The notes under the pieces: model-generated
Told to the model about the DNA's origin: nothing
The model's input: the letters and a program-made list of their open reading frames with translations, nothing else
The model's database searches: none
Origin: Streptomyces sp. ISL-12
GTDB lineage: Bacteria; Actinomycetota; Actinomycetes; Streptomycetales; Streptomycetaceae
NCBI RefSeq assembly: GCF_018614415.1
Contig: NZ_JAGGOO010000127.1
Span: 1-50,964 of the forward strand
DNA: 50,964 nt
Direction: 5' to 3'
Part shown: positions 23,080 to 32,299 of the stretch, in pieces
Layout of the letters: each line of letters begins with the position of its first letter
Numbering within the stretch: the first letter of the stretch is position 1
Program-made: the position numbers and the translations under genes

Positions 23080-23755
23080 ATGACGAAAGCCCTGCGGAGC
23101 ATCGACCCGGCCCTGCCGCGCGACCGGCGCCCCGAGCTGGTCCGGTACACGTCGTACGGGTCCAACACCCACCTCGGCCGGCTCTCCGCCTACCTCGGGG
23201 GCGGGCGCCCGCCCGGCGCCGGCCGGACCTACCCGGGCTGCCGCGACCCCTCACCGCCCGTCCGCTCCCTCCCCGTCGAACTCGACGGCGCGATGTACTT
23301 CGCCACCCGCTCCCCCGTCTGGCAGGGCGGCCGGGCCTTCTACGACCCCGGCGCGGACGGCCGGGTCCTGGCCCGGGCGCATCTCGTGTCGGTCGAGCAG
23401 TTCTCCGACATCGCCGCCCAGGAGATGTACCGGGAGCCCGGCGCGGACGGCGGCCTACCTGACCGGCGTACTGACCCGGGGGCGGGCCGTGCTCGGGGAC
23501 GGGCGGTACGAGACGCTGGTCTGCGCCGGCCAGATCGACGGCCTGCCCGCCCTCACCTTCACCGCCCCGTGGGGCATGCACGACGTCCCCTGGCTCGCGC
23601 CCTCCCTCCCCTACGTACGGTTCCTCGCCTCCGGCCTGCTCTCCGCCGGGGCGTGGGACCTCCCGGCGGTCGCCGAGTACGTCGCCGCCTGCCCGGGCGC
23701 GGAAGGCCGCTGGTCGGCGGCGGAACTCACCGCGCTGCTGGCCCCGGAACGGTGA
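23080..23755 (+). pseudogene. frameshifted gene of a Streptomyces family often labelled histone deacetylase
   Basis: The first part, from ATG 23080, contains VRYTSYGSNTHLGRLSAYLG and CRDPSPPVRSLPVELDGAMY, typical of a family whose fold is more like gamma-glutamylcyclotransferase (YGSN motif) than a deacetylase. At about 23446-23453 the conserved reading shifts by one base: the first frame turns into Arg-rich nonsense, while the next frame gives AYLTGVLTRGRAVLGDGRYE and the expected C-terminus ending at 23755. Joined, the protein would be about 224 residues. The shift is in a GC-rich GGCGG run, so a sequencing error is possible; otherwise the gene is inactive. Confidence 0.75.
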
Positions 23756-23808
23756 GACGGGAAAAGCGTTCGCCACTCTTTTCGCCGGGATGAGATCCTG
23801 GATCCCGT

Positions 23809-26800
23809 ATGTCTACGCACCCTGCCCCCGCCCTCGGCGACCTCGCCCCCCGTCTGACCGAGCTGTCGCTGCGCGACGCGCACCGGCTCGGCCGCAGGCT
23901 CGAAGGCGCACGGAAGATCCGCAAGCCGGAGGCCCGCGCCGCCGTCCTCGCCGAGATCGAGGCGGAGGTCGACCGGGCCGAGGAACGCATCGCCACGCGC
24001 CGTTCCCGCATGCCCGCCGTCACCTATCCCGAGCAGCTGCCCGTCAGCCAGAAGCGGGACGCGATCGCGGACGCCATCCGGGACCACCAGGTCGTCATCG
24101 TCGCCGGTGAGACCGGGTCCGGAAAGACCACCCAGATCCCGAAGATCTGCCTCGACCTCGGGCGCGGGGTCAAGGGCATGATCGGGCATACCCAGCCCCG
24201 CCGGATCGCCGCCCGCACGGTCGCCGAGCGGGTCGCCGACGAGCTGGACACGCCGCTCGGCGAGGCCGTCGGCTGGAAGGTCCGCTTCACCGACCAGGTG
24301 AACCCGGACGCCACCTTCGTGAAGCTGATGACGGACGGCATCCTGCTCGCCGAGATCCAGACCGACCGCGAGCTGCGCGCCTACGACACGATCATCATCG
24401 ACGAGGCCCACGAACGGTCCCTGAACATCGACTTCCTGCTGGGGTACCTGGCGCAGCTCCTGCCCCGGCGCCCCGACCTCAAGGTCGTCATCACCTCGGC
24501 GACCATCGACCCCGAGCGCTTCTCCCGGCACTTCGGCGACGCCCCGATCATCGAGGTCAGCGGGCGGACGTATCCGGTGGAGGTGCGCTACCGGCCGCTC
24601 CTGGAGGAGGACTCCGAGGACGCCGACCGGGACCAGATCACCGCGATCACCGACGCCGTCGAGGAGCTGATGGGCGAGGGGAAGGGCGACATCCTCGTCT
24701 TCCTCTCCGGGGAGCGGGAGATCCGGGACACGGCCGACGCCCTGGAAAAGAAGAAGTACCGGTTCACCGAGGTACTCCCCCTCTACGCCCGCCTCTCGCA
24801 CGCCGAGCAGCACCGCGTCTTCCAGCCGCACACCGGCCGCCGCATCGTGCTGGCCACCAACGTCGCCGAGACGTCGCTGACCGTCCCCGGCATCAAGTAC
24901 GTCATCGACCCCGGCTTCGCCCGCATCTCCCGCTACAGCCACCGCACCAAGGTCCAGCGGCTGCCGATCGAGGCGATCTCGCAGGCCAGCGCCAACCAGC
25001 GCAAGGGCCGCTGCGGGCGGACCAGCGACGGCATCTGCATTCGCCTCTACTCCGAGGACGACTTCCTCGCCCGGCCGGAGTTCACCGACGCGGAGATCCT
25101 CCGTACCAACCTCGCCTCCGTCATCCTCCAGATGACCGCCGCGGGCCTCGGCGACATCGAGAAGTTCCCCTTCATCGACCCGCCGGACCACCGCAACATC
25201 CGCGACGGTGTGCAGCTCCTCCAGGAGCTGGGCGCCCTCGACCCGGCGCAGAAGGACCCGCGCAAGCGGCTCACCGACACCGGCCGCAAGCTGGCGCAGC
25301 TCCCCGTCGACCCGCGGCTGGCCCGCATGGTGCTGGAGGCCGACAAGAACGGCTGTGCCCGCGAGGTCATGGTCATAGCCGCCGCGCTCTCCATCCAGGA
25401 CCCGCGCGAACGCCCGTCCGACAAGCAGGCCCAGGCCGACCAGCAGCACGCCCGCTTCAAGGACGAGACCAGCGACTTCCTCGCCTTCCTCAACCTCTGG
25501 CGCTATCTGCGCGAGCAGCAGAAGGAGCGCGGTTCGTCGTCCTTCCGCCGGATGTGCAAGCAGGAGTTCCTCAACTTCCTGCGCATCCGCGAGTGGCAGG
25601 ACATCTACACGCAGCTGCGCACGGTCGCCAAGCAGATGGGCATCCAGCTGAACGAGGACGACGCCCCCGGCGACCGCGTCCACCAGTCGCTCCTCGCGGG
25701 CCTCCTCTCCCACGTCGGCATGAAGGACGTGAAGGAGGGCGCCAAGAACGAGTACGTCGGTGCCCGCAACGCCAAGTTCGCGATCTTCCCGGGGTCGGCG
25801 CTGTTCAAGAAGCCGCCCCGCTTCGTGATGTCGGCGGAGCTGGTGGAGACCAGCCGCCTCTGGGCCCGCGTCAACGCCAGGATCGAGCCCGAGTGGGTCG
25901 AGCCGCTCGCCGGCCACCTGCTCAAGCGGACGTACAGCGAGCCGCACTGGGAGAAGGACCAGGCGGCCGTGATGGCGTACGAGAAGGTCACGCTGTACGG
26001 CGTACCGATCGTCGCCCAGCGGAAGGTCAACTACGGCCGGATCGACCCCGAGGTCAGCCGCGAGCTGTTCATCCGCAACGCGCTGGTCGAGGGCGACTGG
26101 CGCACGCACCACAAGTTCTTCGCCGACAACCGCAAGCTGCTGACCGAGGTCGAGGAGCTGGAGCACCGCGCCCGGCGCCGGGACATCCTGGTCGACGACG
26201 AGACCCTCTTCGACTTCTACGACCAGCGGGTGCCCGAACACGTCGTGTCCGGCGCGCACTTCGACTCCTGGTGGAAGCGCAAGCACCGCGAGCAGCCCGA
26301 CTTCCTCGACTTCGAGCGCGAGATGCTCATCAACGAGAAGGCGGGCGCGGTCACCAAGGACGACTATCCGGACGCCTGGCGGCAGGGGCCGCTGAAGTTC
26401 CGGGTGACGTACCAGTTCGAGCCGGGCGCGGACGCGGACGGCGTGACCGTGCACATCCCGCTCCAGGTGCTCAACCAGGTCACCGACGAGGGCTTCGACT
26501 GGCAGATCCCGGGCCTCAGGGACCAGGTCGTGACCGAGCTGATCCGGTCCCTGCCGAAGCCGATCCGCCGCAACTACGTGCCCGCCCCCGACTACGCCCG
26601 CAAGTTCCTGGAGCGGGCGGTGCCGTTGCAGGAGCCGCTGACCACGACCATGGCGCGGGAGCTGAAGCGGATGGTCGGAGTGCCCTTCGAACCGGAGGAC
26701 TTCGACTGGTCCAAGGTCCCCGACCACTTGAAGATCACCTTCCGGATCGTCGACGAACGGCGCCGGAAGCTGGCCGAGGACAAGGACCTGGAGGCGCTGA

Positions 26801-27753
26801 AGCTCCAGCTCCGGCCCAAGGCGCGCAAGGCCCTCTCGCAGGCCGCCGCCGCCACGGCCGAGCGGCAGGGCGGCGAGTCCCTGGAGCGCGCCGGCCTGAC
26901 CGACTGGAGCATCGGCACGCTCACCCGCGTCTTCGAGACCCGCCGGGCCGGTCAGCCGGTGAAGGCGTACCCCGCGCTGGTCGACGACGGGGACACCGTC
27001 TCCGTCCGCCTCTTCGACACCGAGGCCGAGCAGGCGCAGGCGATGTGGAAGGGCACGCGCCGGCTGATCCTGCGCAACATTCCGGTCAACCCCGCGAAGT
27101 TCGCATCCGAAAAGCTCACCAACCAGCAGAAGCTGGCGCTGTCGGCGAACCCGCACGGTTCGATCCAGGCTCTGTTCGACGACTGCGCGATGGCCGCCGC
27201 CGACAAGCTGATGGCCGACTTCGGCGGACCGGCCTGGGACGAGGAGTCCTACCGGAAGCTGTACGACAAGGTCCGCGCCGAGATCGTCGACACCACCGTC
27301 CGCACGGTCGGGCAGGTGCGGCAGGTCCTCGCCGCCTGGCAGGCCGCCGAGCGCCGGCTGAAGGCCGTACGCAGTCCCGCGCTGCTGGCCAACCTCCAGG
27401 ACGTGCGGGGGCAGCTGGACGCCCTGGTGAAGCCCGGCTTCGTGACGGAGGCGGGGATCCGGCGGCTGCCGGACCTGATGCGGTACCTGATCGCCGCGGA
27501 CCGGCGGCTCCAGCAGATGCCGGCGGGCGCCCAGCGGGACACGGCGCGGATGGAGAAGGTCCACGAGATGCGGGACGAGTACGCGTGGCTGCTGGAGCAG
27601 TTGCCGCGGGGGCGGCCCGTTCCGCAGGCGGTGCTGGAGATCCGGTGGATGATCGAGGAGCTGCGGGTCAGCTACTTCGCGCACGCGCTGGGCACGGCCT
27701 ACCCGGTCTCCGACAAGCGGATCGTGAAGGCGATCGACGCGGCGGCACCGTGA
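23809..27753 (+). CDS. hrpA: ATP-dependent RNA helicase HrpA (DEAH family)
   Basis: A 1314-residue DEAH/RHA helicase, the normal length for HrpA. Motifs: GETGSGKTTQIPK (I), TQPRRIAARTVAERV (Ia), IIIDEAHERSLN (II), ITSATID (III), TNVAETSLTVPGIKYV (IV/V) and QRKGRCGRTSDG (VI), followed by the HA2/winged-helix region, an OB fold and the long HrpA-specific C-terminal domain (WDEESYRKLYDKVRAE; VLEIRWMIEELRVSYFAH). HrpA resolves RNA structures and rescues stalled ribosomes. The start at 23809 follows the family N-terminus; the ribosome binding site is weak. It is followed closely by a terminator and tRNA-Asp. Confidence 0.95.
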   Translation: MSTHPAPALGDLAPRLTELSLRDAHRLGRRLEGARKIRKPEARAAVLAEIEAEVDRAEERIATRRSRMPAVTYPEQLPVSQKRDAIADAIRDHQVVIVAGETGSGKTTQIPKICLDLGRGVKGMIGHTQPRRIAARTVAERVADELDTPLGEAVGWKVRFTDQVNPDATFVKLMTDGILLAEIQTDRELRAYDTIIIDEAHERSLNIDFLLGYLAQLLPRRPDLKVVITSATIDPERFSRHFGDAPIIEVSGRTYPVEVRYRPLLEEDSEDADRDQITAITDAVEELMGEGKGDILVFLSGEREIRDTADALEKKKYRFTEVLPLYARLSHAEQHRVFQPHTGRRIVLATNVAETSLTVPGIKYVIDPGFARISRYSHRTKVQRLPIEAISQASANQRKGRCGRTSDGICIRLYSEDDFLARPEFTDAEILRTNLASVILQMTAAGLGDIEKFPFIDPPDHRNIRDGVQLLQELGALDPAQKDPRKRLTDTGRKLAQLPVDPRLARMVLEADKNGCAREVMVIAAALSIQDPRERPSDKQAQADQQHARFKDETSDFLAFLNLWRYLREQQKERGSSSFRRMCKQEFLNFLRIREWQDIYTQLRTVAKQMGIQLNEDDAPGDRVHQSLLAGLLSHVGMKDVKEGAKNEYVGARNAKFAIFPGSALFKKPPRFVMSAELVETSRLWARVNARIEPEWVEPLAGHLLKRTYSEPHWEKDQAAVMAYEKVTLYGVPIVAQRKVNYGRIDPEVSRELFIRNALVEGDWRTHHKFFADNRKLLTEVEELEHRARRRDILVDDETLFDFYDQRVPEHVVSGAHFDSWWKRKHREQPDFLDFEREMLINEKAGAVTKDDYPDAWRQGPLKFRVTYQFEPGADADGVTVHIPLQVLNQVTDEGFDWQIPGLRDQVVTELIRSLPKPIRRNYVPAPDYARKFLERAVPLQEPLTTTMARELKRMVGVPFEPEDFDWSKVPDHLKITFRIVDERRRKLAEDKDLEALKLQLRPKARKALSQAAAATAERQGGESLERAGLTDWSIGTLTRVFETRRAGQPVKAYPALVDDGDTVSVRLFDTEAEQAQAMWKGTRRLILRNIPVNPAKFASEKLTNQQKLALSANPHGSIQALFDDCAMAAADKLMADFGGPAWDEESYRKLYDKVRAEIVDTTVRTVGQVRQVLAAWQAAERRLKAVRSPALLANLQDVRGQLDALVKPGFVTEAGIRRLPDLMRYLIAADRRLQQMPAGAQRDTARMEKVHEMRDEYAWLLEQLPRGRPVPQAVLEIRWMIEELRVSYFAHALGTAYPVSDKRIVKAIDAAAP

Positions 27754-27765
27754 CGGACCGCTGAC

Positions 27766-27798
27766 GGAGGGTGAGTTCGACCAGGACGCTCACCCTCC
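27766..27798 (+). terminator. hrpA terminator
   Basis: A 10-bp stem (27766-27775 with 27789-27798) with a 13-base loop lies 12 bp after the hrpA stop. The following TACAGT (27801-27806) could be a -10 box for tRNA-Asp. Confidence 0.7.
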
Positions 27799-27857
27799 TG
27801 TACAGTCCTTCTCGCAGCGCAACGCAGAGCGAGAACGAGTGAGGCGCCGCAAAGCCT

Positions 27858-27932
27858 GGTCCTGTGGAGCAGTTTGGAGTGCTCGCCACCCTGTCAAGGT
27901 GGAGGCCGCGGGTTCAAATCCCGTCAGGACCG
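27858..27932 (+). tRNA. tRNA-Asp (anticodon GTC), copy 2
   Basis: A 75-nt tRNA identical by eye to the gene at 20384-20458, with the same acceptor and anticodon loop. CCA is not encoded. A terminator follows at once. Confidence 0.97.
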
Positions 27933-27938
27933 CATATG

Positions 27939-27970
27939 AAGAGGCCCGCACCAGTTGGTGCGGGCCTCTT
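27939..27970 (+). terminator. tRNA-Asp terminator
   Basis: A 14-bp perfect stem (27939-27952 with 27957-27970) with a 4-base loop, 6 bp after the tRNA. Confidence 0.85.
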
Positions 27971-28076
27971 GGCGTTCCTCGGCGCACGGCCGGGCGCCCG
28001 CCCTTGACGCCGTCACATTCACTGGGTACCCCGGAAGCAGGGCCGCCTTCCCCGCGTGGCCCGCCGGAGGTGGCGT

Positions 28077-28271
28077 ATGGCGGCATCGGTGAGGCACGAG
28101 ACCCGGGCGTTGCTCCGGGCGCACCTGGCGGCCGCGTCGTCCTACGGCCATCGGACCCGTCACTGCCCGGTCTGCCACCGTCTGCTGCGGCTGGCGATGG
28201 ATTCCGCCCCGCAGTCCCCGACAGGCCGTCAGAAAGGCGTGGAGGGCGGCGAGCACGCTCCCGGCGCATGA
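28077..28271 (+). CDS. DUF6274-family small protein
   Basis: A 64-residue protein that I recognise as a Streptomyces family (DUF6274). The conserved core is SVRHETRALLRAHLAAASSY then TRHCPVCHRLLRLAM. The CxxC pair may bind metal or form a disulfide. The ATG at 28077 has GGAGG 7 bases upstream; a start 21 bases earlier exists but lacks that site. It follows tRNA-Asp on the same strand, on the opposite strand from bldC. The function is unknown. Confidence 0.75.
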   Translation: MAASVRHETRALLRAHLAAASSYGHRTRHCPVCHRLLRLAMDSAPQSPTGRQKGVEGGEHAPGA

Positions 28272-28563
28272 CCGGCCGCCGGCGTCAACACCCGTGCGCC
28301 CGGGGGCCGATGGGAATCAGCCCTTCCTCTAGCGCACATATGCCACCGCCAACAACCCACCTGGCATGTGACGGGTGTCACCGTACTCATTTTTGAAACG
28401 GCGACGCTTACACCTCTCCTACAACTGGTCAATTTAATATGTGCAATTGTACTGACCTGAGGAGACCTTCACAGACGATCCGACAGCCCCGCCCAGACTC
28501 CGACAAGGCCGCTCACAGAACCCCCCGGCGGCCTCCGCCCCGCCCGTCATCAGGCACAAAAAA
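28272..28563. other. intergenic region, AT-rich patch
   Basis: Between DUF6274 and the bldC terminator there is an AT-rich stretch (about 28385-28450), unusual for the window. I see no gene with a ribosome binding site; it could contain an unrecognised promoter or small RNA. Confidence 0.4.
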
Positions 28564-28597
28564 GATCGCGCTGGACCCGGCGGAGTCCAGCGCGATC
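28564..28597 (-). terminator. bldC intrinsic terminator
   Basis: A perfect 13-bp stem (28564-28576 with 28585-28597), 8-base loop and a six-T run on the minus strand form a textbook terminator, 115 bp past the bldC stop. Confidence 0.9.
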
Positions 28598-28712
28598 GAT
28601 GAAGCAGGTGGCGTGGGGCCTGTTGGGGCAGATCCCGCGTCGTGTGGAGCTGTTGGTTCCGGACGCCGCGGCCGGTTGGGGGACCAGCCGTTTCGTCCGT
28701 TTATGCGGTTGT

Positions 28713-28919
28713 TCAGGCCTCGCTGCGCTGCTGCGGGATGCCCGCGAGCAGTGCGCGCACCTCGGCCTCGCGGTAACGGCGGTGCCCGCCGAGCGTGCGG
28801 ATCGACGTGAGCTTGCCGGCCTTGGCCCAGCGCGTGACCGTCTTCGGGTCGACGCGGAACATGGTGGCGACCTCGGCGGGGGTCAGCAGCGGCTCGGCAT
28901 CAGGGGTGCGAGCGGCCAT
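28713..28919 (-). CDS. bldC: developmental regulator BldC
   Basis: A 68-residue protein made only of a MerR-type winged helix (LLTPAEVATMFRVDPKTVTR; TLGGHRRYREAEVRALL), the exact length and form of BldC. BldC binds direct repeats as head-to-tail oligomers and delays the onset of development, repressing sporulation genes during vegetative growth. GGAGG lies 6 bases before the ATG. The gene is monocistronic with a clear terminator and a 534-bp upstream region; the vdh/hypothetical neighbours match the usual Streptomyces order. Confidence 0.96.
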   Translation of the reverse strand: MAARTPDAEPLLTPAEVATMFRVDPKTVTRWAKAGKLTSIRTLGGHRRYREAEVRALLAGIPQQRSEA

Positions 28920-29453
28920 GAGCGGCCTCCTCGGGAGAACCGAACCTTCTCGGTTCTTTCCTCTAAATTCTGCACCTTGACCCGCGTTGCCCGAAATGGC
29001 GGACGCGAGTCGAGTCGGTTATAGGACGAACGGCTTGTCCTCGGCACTACAACTACACCATCTGTCCAGCCGCGTCGGCCAAACCGATGGAATTGCCCTC
29101 CCAGGTGTTCATCAGCGACGGATGCCGATGGACCATGCCATAGCGGACAGTCACGCCGGTGTGACGATCAGTCACACCGGCGATCAGGAGTCACCAGACC
29201 CCCTAAAGCACGCATTGCCGAGAATCCGCCCACAGTGCACCACAGCAGGACGGAAGGAGCCCTCCCCGGACTCCTTGTCCTATTTTGGCACGAGGAGGGG
29301 CAAGCGACGCAAGGGCGGGGATACGTGCGGTCCGTCACGCTTGAGTCATACGCCCGGATCGGGAATTACGTCCCACGCCGAGGTGACATCAGGAAGAACC
29401 GGGGATCACCCGGAGTGAGTGACGAAACCCCAAAACGGGCGTCACGTCAAACG
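28920..29453. other. bldC upstream region, no other gene
   Basis: This long gap holds the bldC promoter(s) and the inverted repeat at 29154-29182. Frames here lack ribosome binding sites or similarity. Confidence 0.45.
29154..29182. terminator. perfect 12-bp inverted repeat
   Basis: Arms 29154-29165 and 29171-29182 with a 5-base centre. It could be a terminator for the minus-strand gene upstream (ending 29454, rather far) or a protein-binding site upstream of bldC. Confidence 0.45.
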
Positions 29454-30305
29454 TCAGTTCGCCGACCGCCGGTCACGGACCGCCCGCCAGCGCTCCACCA
29501 GCCGCCCGTACGCCGCCCCCGCGGCCGCCCCGTCCCCGTGCCGCAGGGCGTCGATGCCCTCGGCCACGTCCGCCGCGGAGTGGTCGTCCGCCAACGCGTC
29601 GGCCGGGACGGCGTGCACCAGGCCCCCGTAGTCCAGCTCCACCACGGAGCGCGGGTGGAACTCCTCCAGCCAGCGCCCCACGTCCATCAGACCGTCGATC
29701 AGCGGCCCCTCGTCCATGGCCTCCCGCAGGGCCCGCAGCCCCCGGGCCACCCGGCGCCGGGCCTGCGCCATCGGCGTGCGGTAGCGCAGCACCGGCGCCG
29801 CCTCGTGCGGGTCGCCGCCGCCCTTGTCGTACTCCCGCTCCTCGTCGGCGACGAGGACGAACCAGTTGATCGGCACCTGCCAGGTCGCCGTGCGGATCCA
29901 GGGGCGGGCGTCGGGGTTGCCCTCCAGCCAGCGGTCGTAGTCCTGGGCCGCCTGGCGGCGCAGGACCGGGGGGAGCAGGGCGTCCAGGACCGGCTCCGGG
30001 AAGTCCTCGGGCAGTTCCTCCAGCGCCTGCCAGCCGCGCAGCCGGGTGCGCCAGGGGCAGACGCAGACCACGCCGTCGGACTCCAGCACGAACGCGTCGG
30101 CGCTCTCGTGCACCGCCACCGGCACCGGCGGGGTGGGCAGCAGGTCGGCCAGGGAGCGGCGCAGTTCGTCCTGGTACGAGGGCAGGTCGGTGCGGCGGGC
30201 GTAACGCGTCCAGTGGCCGCGCTCCGGCTCGGGGAAGGCCGCCAGCGGCTCGTACACGCGCAGATACGCGGCGTACGGGACGATCAGCGAGGACACCTTG
30301 GGCAC
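29454..30305 (-). CDS. conserved hypothetical protein between bldC and vdh
   Basis: A 283-residue soluble protein without signal peptide or transmembrane segments. The N-terminus KVSSLIVPYAAYLRVYEPLA, the WQVPINWFVLV segment and the Arg-rich helix RTPMAQARRRVARGLRALRE are conserved among streptomycetes as I recall. I recognise no enzymatic motif. The GTG at 30305 has GGGAG about 6 bases upstream; an in-frame extension to 30494 would run through the divergent vdh promoter region. It is divergent from vdh with 218 bp between. The function is unknown. Confidence 0.85.
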   Translation of the reverse strand: MPKVSSLIVPYAAYLRVYEPLAAFPEPERGHWTRYARRTDLPSYQDELRRSLADLLPTPPVPVAVHESADAFVLESDGVVCVCPWRTRLRGWQALEELPEDFPEPVLDALLPPVLRRQAAQDYDRWLEGNPDARPWIRTATWQVPINWFVLVADEEREYDKGGGDPHEAAPVLRYRTPMAQARRRVARGLRALREAMDEGPLIDGLMDVGRWLEEFHPRSVVELDYGGLVHAVPADALADDHSAADVAEGIDALRHGDGAAAGAAYGRLVERWRAVRDRRSAN

Positions 30306-30523
30306 GCCTGCTCCCTCCCCCGCGCACCGCCGGGAAAACCTGCCGGGCCCGGGCAGGTGGGCGCGGAACCCCCGGCGCATCGTCCCACGGCGGTACTCCG
30401 TGCGGAGGTGATCCTCGGCACTGTGCGGCGGGCGGGCCGCGGCAGGGCCTAATCTCGTGCCACAGTCCCGCCACCCGTACGGGACCGCCTCCACCAGCCG
30501 CTACTTACTCAGGAGTCACCACC

Positions 30524-31618
30524 GTGACCGATGTGACCGGCGCGCCTGCTGATGTACTGCACACCCTGTTCCACTCGGACCAGGGGGGTCATGAGCAAGT
30601 CGTGCTCTGCCAGGACCGCGCCACCGGTCTCAAGGCCGTCATCGCCATCCACTCCACCGCCCTGGGCCCCGCGCTCGGCGGCACCCGCTTCCATCCGTAC
30701 GCGACCGAGGCGGAGGCGGTCGCCGACGCGCTGAACCTCGCCCGCGGGATGTCGTACAAGAACGCCATGGCCGGGCTCGACCACGGCGGCGGCAAGGCCG
30801 TGATCATCGGGGACCCGGAGCGGGTCAAGAGCGAGGAACTGCTGCTCGCCTACGGCCGGTTCGTGGCCTCGCTCGGCGGGCGCTACGTCACCGCCTGCGA
30901 CGTCGGTACGTACGTGGCGGACATGGACGTCGTCGCGCGCGAGTGCCGCTGGACGACCGGGCGCTCCCCGGAGCACGGCGGCGCCGGCGACTCCTCGGTC
31001 CTCACCGCCTTCGGCGTCTACCAGGGCATGCGGGCCTCGGCCCAGCACCTGTGGGGCGACCCCTCGCTGCGCGACCGGACGGTCGGCATCGCGGGCGTGG
31101 GCAAGGTGGGCCGCCACTTGGTGGGCCACCTGCTGGCCGAGGGCGCCCGGGTCGTGATCACGGACGTGCGGCGGGAGGCCGTGGCGCGGGTCACCGACGA
31201 GCACCCCTCGGTCCGTGTGGTCGCCGACACCGACGCGCTGATCCGGGTCGAGGGCCTGGACGTCTACGCCCCCTGCGCGCTCGGCGGCGCGCTGAGCGAC
31301 ACGTCCGTGCCGGTGCTCACCGCCAAGGTGGTCTGCGGGGCAGCCAACAACCAGCTCGCCCACCCGGGCGTGGAGAAGGACCTCGCGGACCGCGGCATCC
31401 TCTACGCGCCGGACTACGTGGTGAACGCCGGCGGGGTCATCCAGGTCGCCGACGAGCTGCACGGCTTCGACTTCGACCGGTGCAAGGCGAAGGCCGCGGG
31501 GATCTACGAGACCACGCTCGCCATATTCGCACGTGCGAAGGAGGACGGGATTCCGCCGGCCGCCGCGGCCGACCGGATCGCCGAGCAGCGGATGGCCCTG
31601 GCCCGCGGCCGGGACTGA
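30524..31618 (+). CDS. vdh: valine (branched-chain amino acid) dehydrogenase
   Basis: A 364-residue Glu/Leu/Phe/Val dehydrogenase that oxidatively deaminates valine and related amino acids to keto acids with NAD+, feeding branched-chain acyl-CoA pools used in polyketide synthesis. Catalytic lysines are in MSYKNAMAG (about 79) and HGGGKAV (about 91), the Rossmann loop is GVGKVG (191-196), and CGAANNQL is the conserved substrate/cofactor region. The GTG at 30524 has GGAG 8 bases upstream. The gene is preceded by a 218-bp divergent regulatory region. Length and motifs match Streptomyces Vdh. Confidence 0.95.
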   Translation: MTDVTGAPADVLHTLFHSDQGGHEQVVLCQDRATGLKAVIAIHSTALGPALGGTRFHPYATEAEAVADALNLARGMSYKNAMAGLDHGGGKAVIIGDPERVKSEELLLAYGRFVASLGGRYVTACDVGTYVADMDVVARECRWTTGRSPEHGGAGDSSVLTAFGVYQGMRASAQHLWGDPSLRDRTVGIAGVGKVGRHLVGHLLAEGARVVITDVRREAVARVTDEHPSVRVVADTDALIRVEGLDVYAPCALGGALSDTSVPVLTAKVVCGAANNQLAHPGVEKDLADRGILYAPDYVVNAGGVIQVADELHGFDFDRCKAKAAGIYETTLAIFARAKEDGIPPAAAADRIAEQRMALARGRD

Positions 31619-31928
31619 CCGGGCCGGGCCGGGAAGGCCGGTCGGGAGAGCCGCGCGGTACCGCCGGAGGGCCGGTTGGAGAGAACTCTCACTTCTTCCG
31701 GCGGGTCGACCGTGCGGAAGTGGTTAAAATCGCCGTTGACCAGCGAGGACGGGGCGCCTCGACGGTGGCGGACATGGGCACGTCCTCCGGGCGACGTACC
31801 GTATGGGCGTGGGCTCAGGTACCGTGGAAGCCCTACGGACCGGTCTCTCTGCGGAGAGCCCGTTCCGGACCATGAACGCGTGTCAAGACTCTGGGGCCGT
31901 CGAGCCCCGTCGTTGAGGGGGTCGAGCC
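31619..31928. other. vdh-DUF3073 intergenic region
   Basis: No gene is supported. The stretch contains several short inverted repeats (for example around 31680 and 31850) and should hold the vdh terminator and the promoter of the DUF3073 gene, neither of which I can pinpoint. Confidence 0.4.
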
Positions 31929-32186
31929 ATGGGGCGCGGCCGGGCCAAGGCCAAGCAGACGAAGGTCGCCCGCCAGCTGAAGTACAACAGCGGTGGGACT
32001 GATCTCTCCCGCCTGGCCGAGGAGCTGGGCGCATCGACGTCGAGTCCGCAACCGCCTAACGGCGAGCGGTTCGAGGACGATGAGCAGGACGACGACGATC
32101 TGTACTCCAAGTACGCCGACCTCTATGAGGACGACGACGAGGGAGACGAGGACGGACAGTCCTCACCGCAGCGTCGCGGCGCTTGA
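31929..32186 (+). CDS. DUF3073 family protein
   Basis: An 85-residue protein with a basic N-terminus (GRGRAKAKQTKVARQLKY), a conserved middle (TDLSRLAEELG) and a strongly acidic C-terminus (DDEQDDDDLYSKYADLY). This is the actinobacterial DUF3073 family; a nucleic-acid-binding role is plausible from the charge pattern but unproven. A GGGGG tract about 9 bases upstream acts as the ribosome binding site. It is a monocistronic gene ending in a terminator, facing purM. Confidence 0.9.
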   Translation: MGRGRAKAKQTKVARQLKYNSGGTDLSRLAEELGASTSSPQPPNGERFEDDEQDDDDLYSKYADLYEDDDEGDEDGQSSPQRRGA

Positions 32187-32206
32187 CCTTGTACTGAACA
32201 TTTGCC

Positions 32207-32234
32207 CGGTCGGTGACCTGTGTCACCGACCGGC
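32207..32234 (+). terminator. DUF3073 gene terminator
   Basis: A perfect 12-bp stem (32207-32218 with 32223-32234), 4-base loop, then CTTCT. Confidence 0.85.
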
Positions 32235-32258
32235 TTCTGTGCTGTCCGTACGGTTCTC

Positions 32259-32293
32259 GCGGTCCCGGGGACGCGGAGTCACCGGGACCGCGG
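32259..32293 (-). terminator. purM terminator
   Basis: An 11-bp perfect stem (32259-32269 with 32283-32293) with a 13-base loop, directly after the purM stop on the minus strand. Confidence 0.75.
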
Positions 32294-32299
32294 GCCGTC

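Noticed and set aside
23611..27684. A long minus-strand open frame opposite hrpA.
   Set aside because: It mirrors the hrpA codons (GC-skewed third positions), has no recognisable domain and no ribosome binding site.
28439..28810. A plus-strand frame in the bldC downstream region starting in AT-rich DNA.
   Set aside because: It crosses the bldC terminator and coding region and has no ribosome binding site or similarity.
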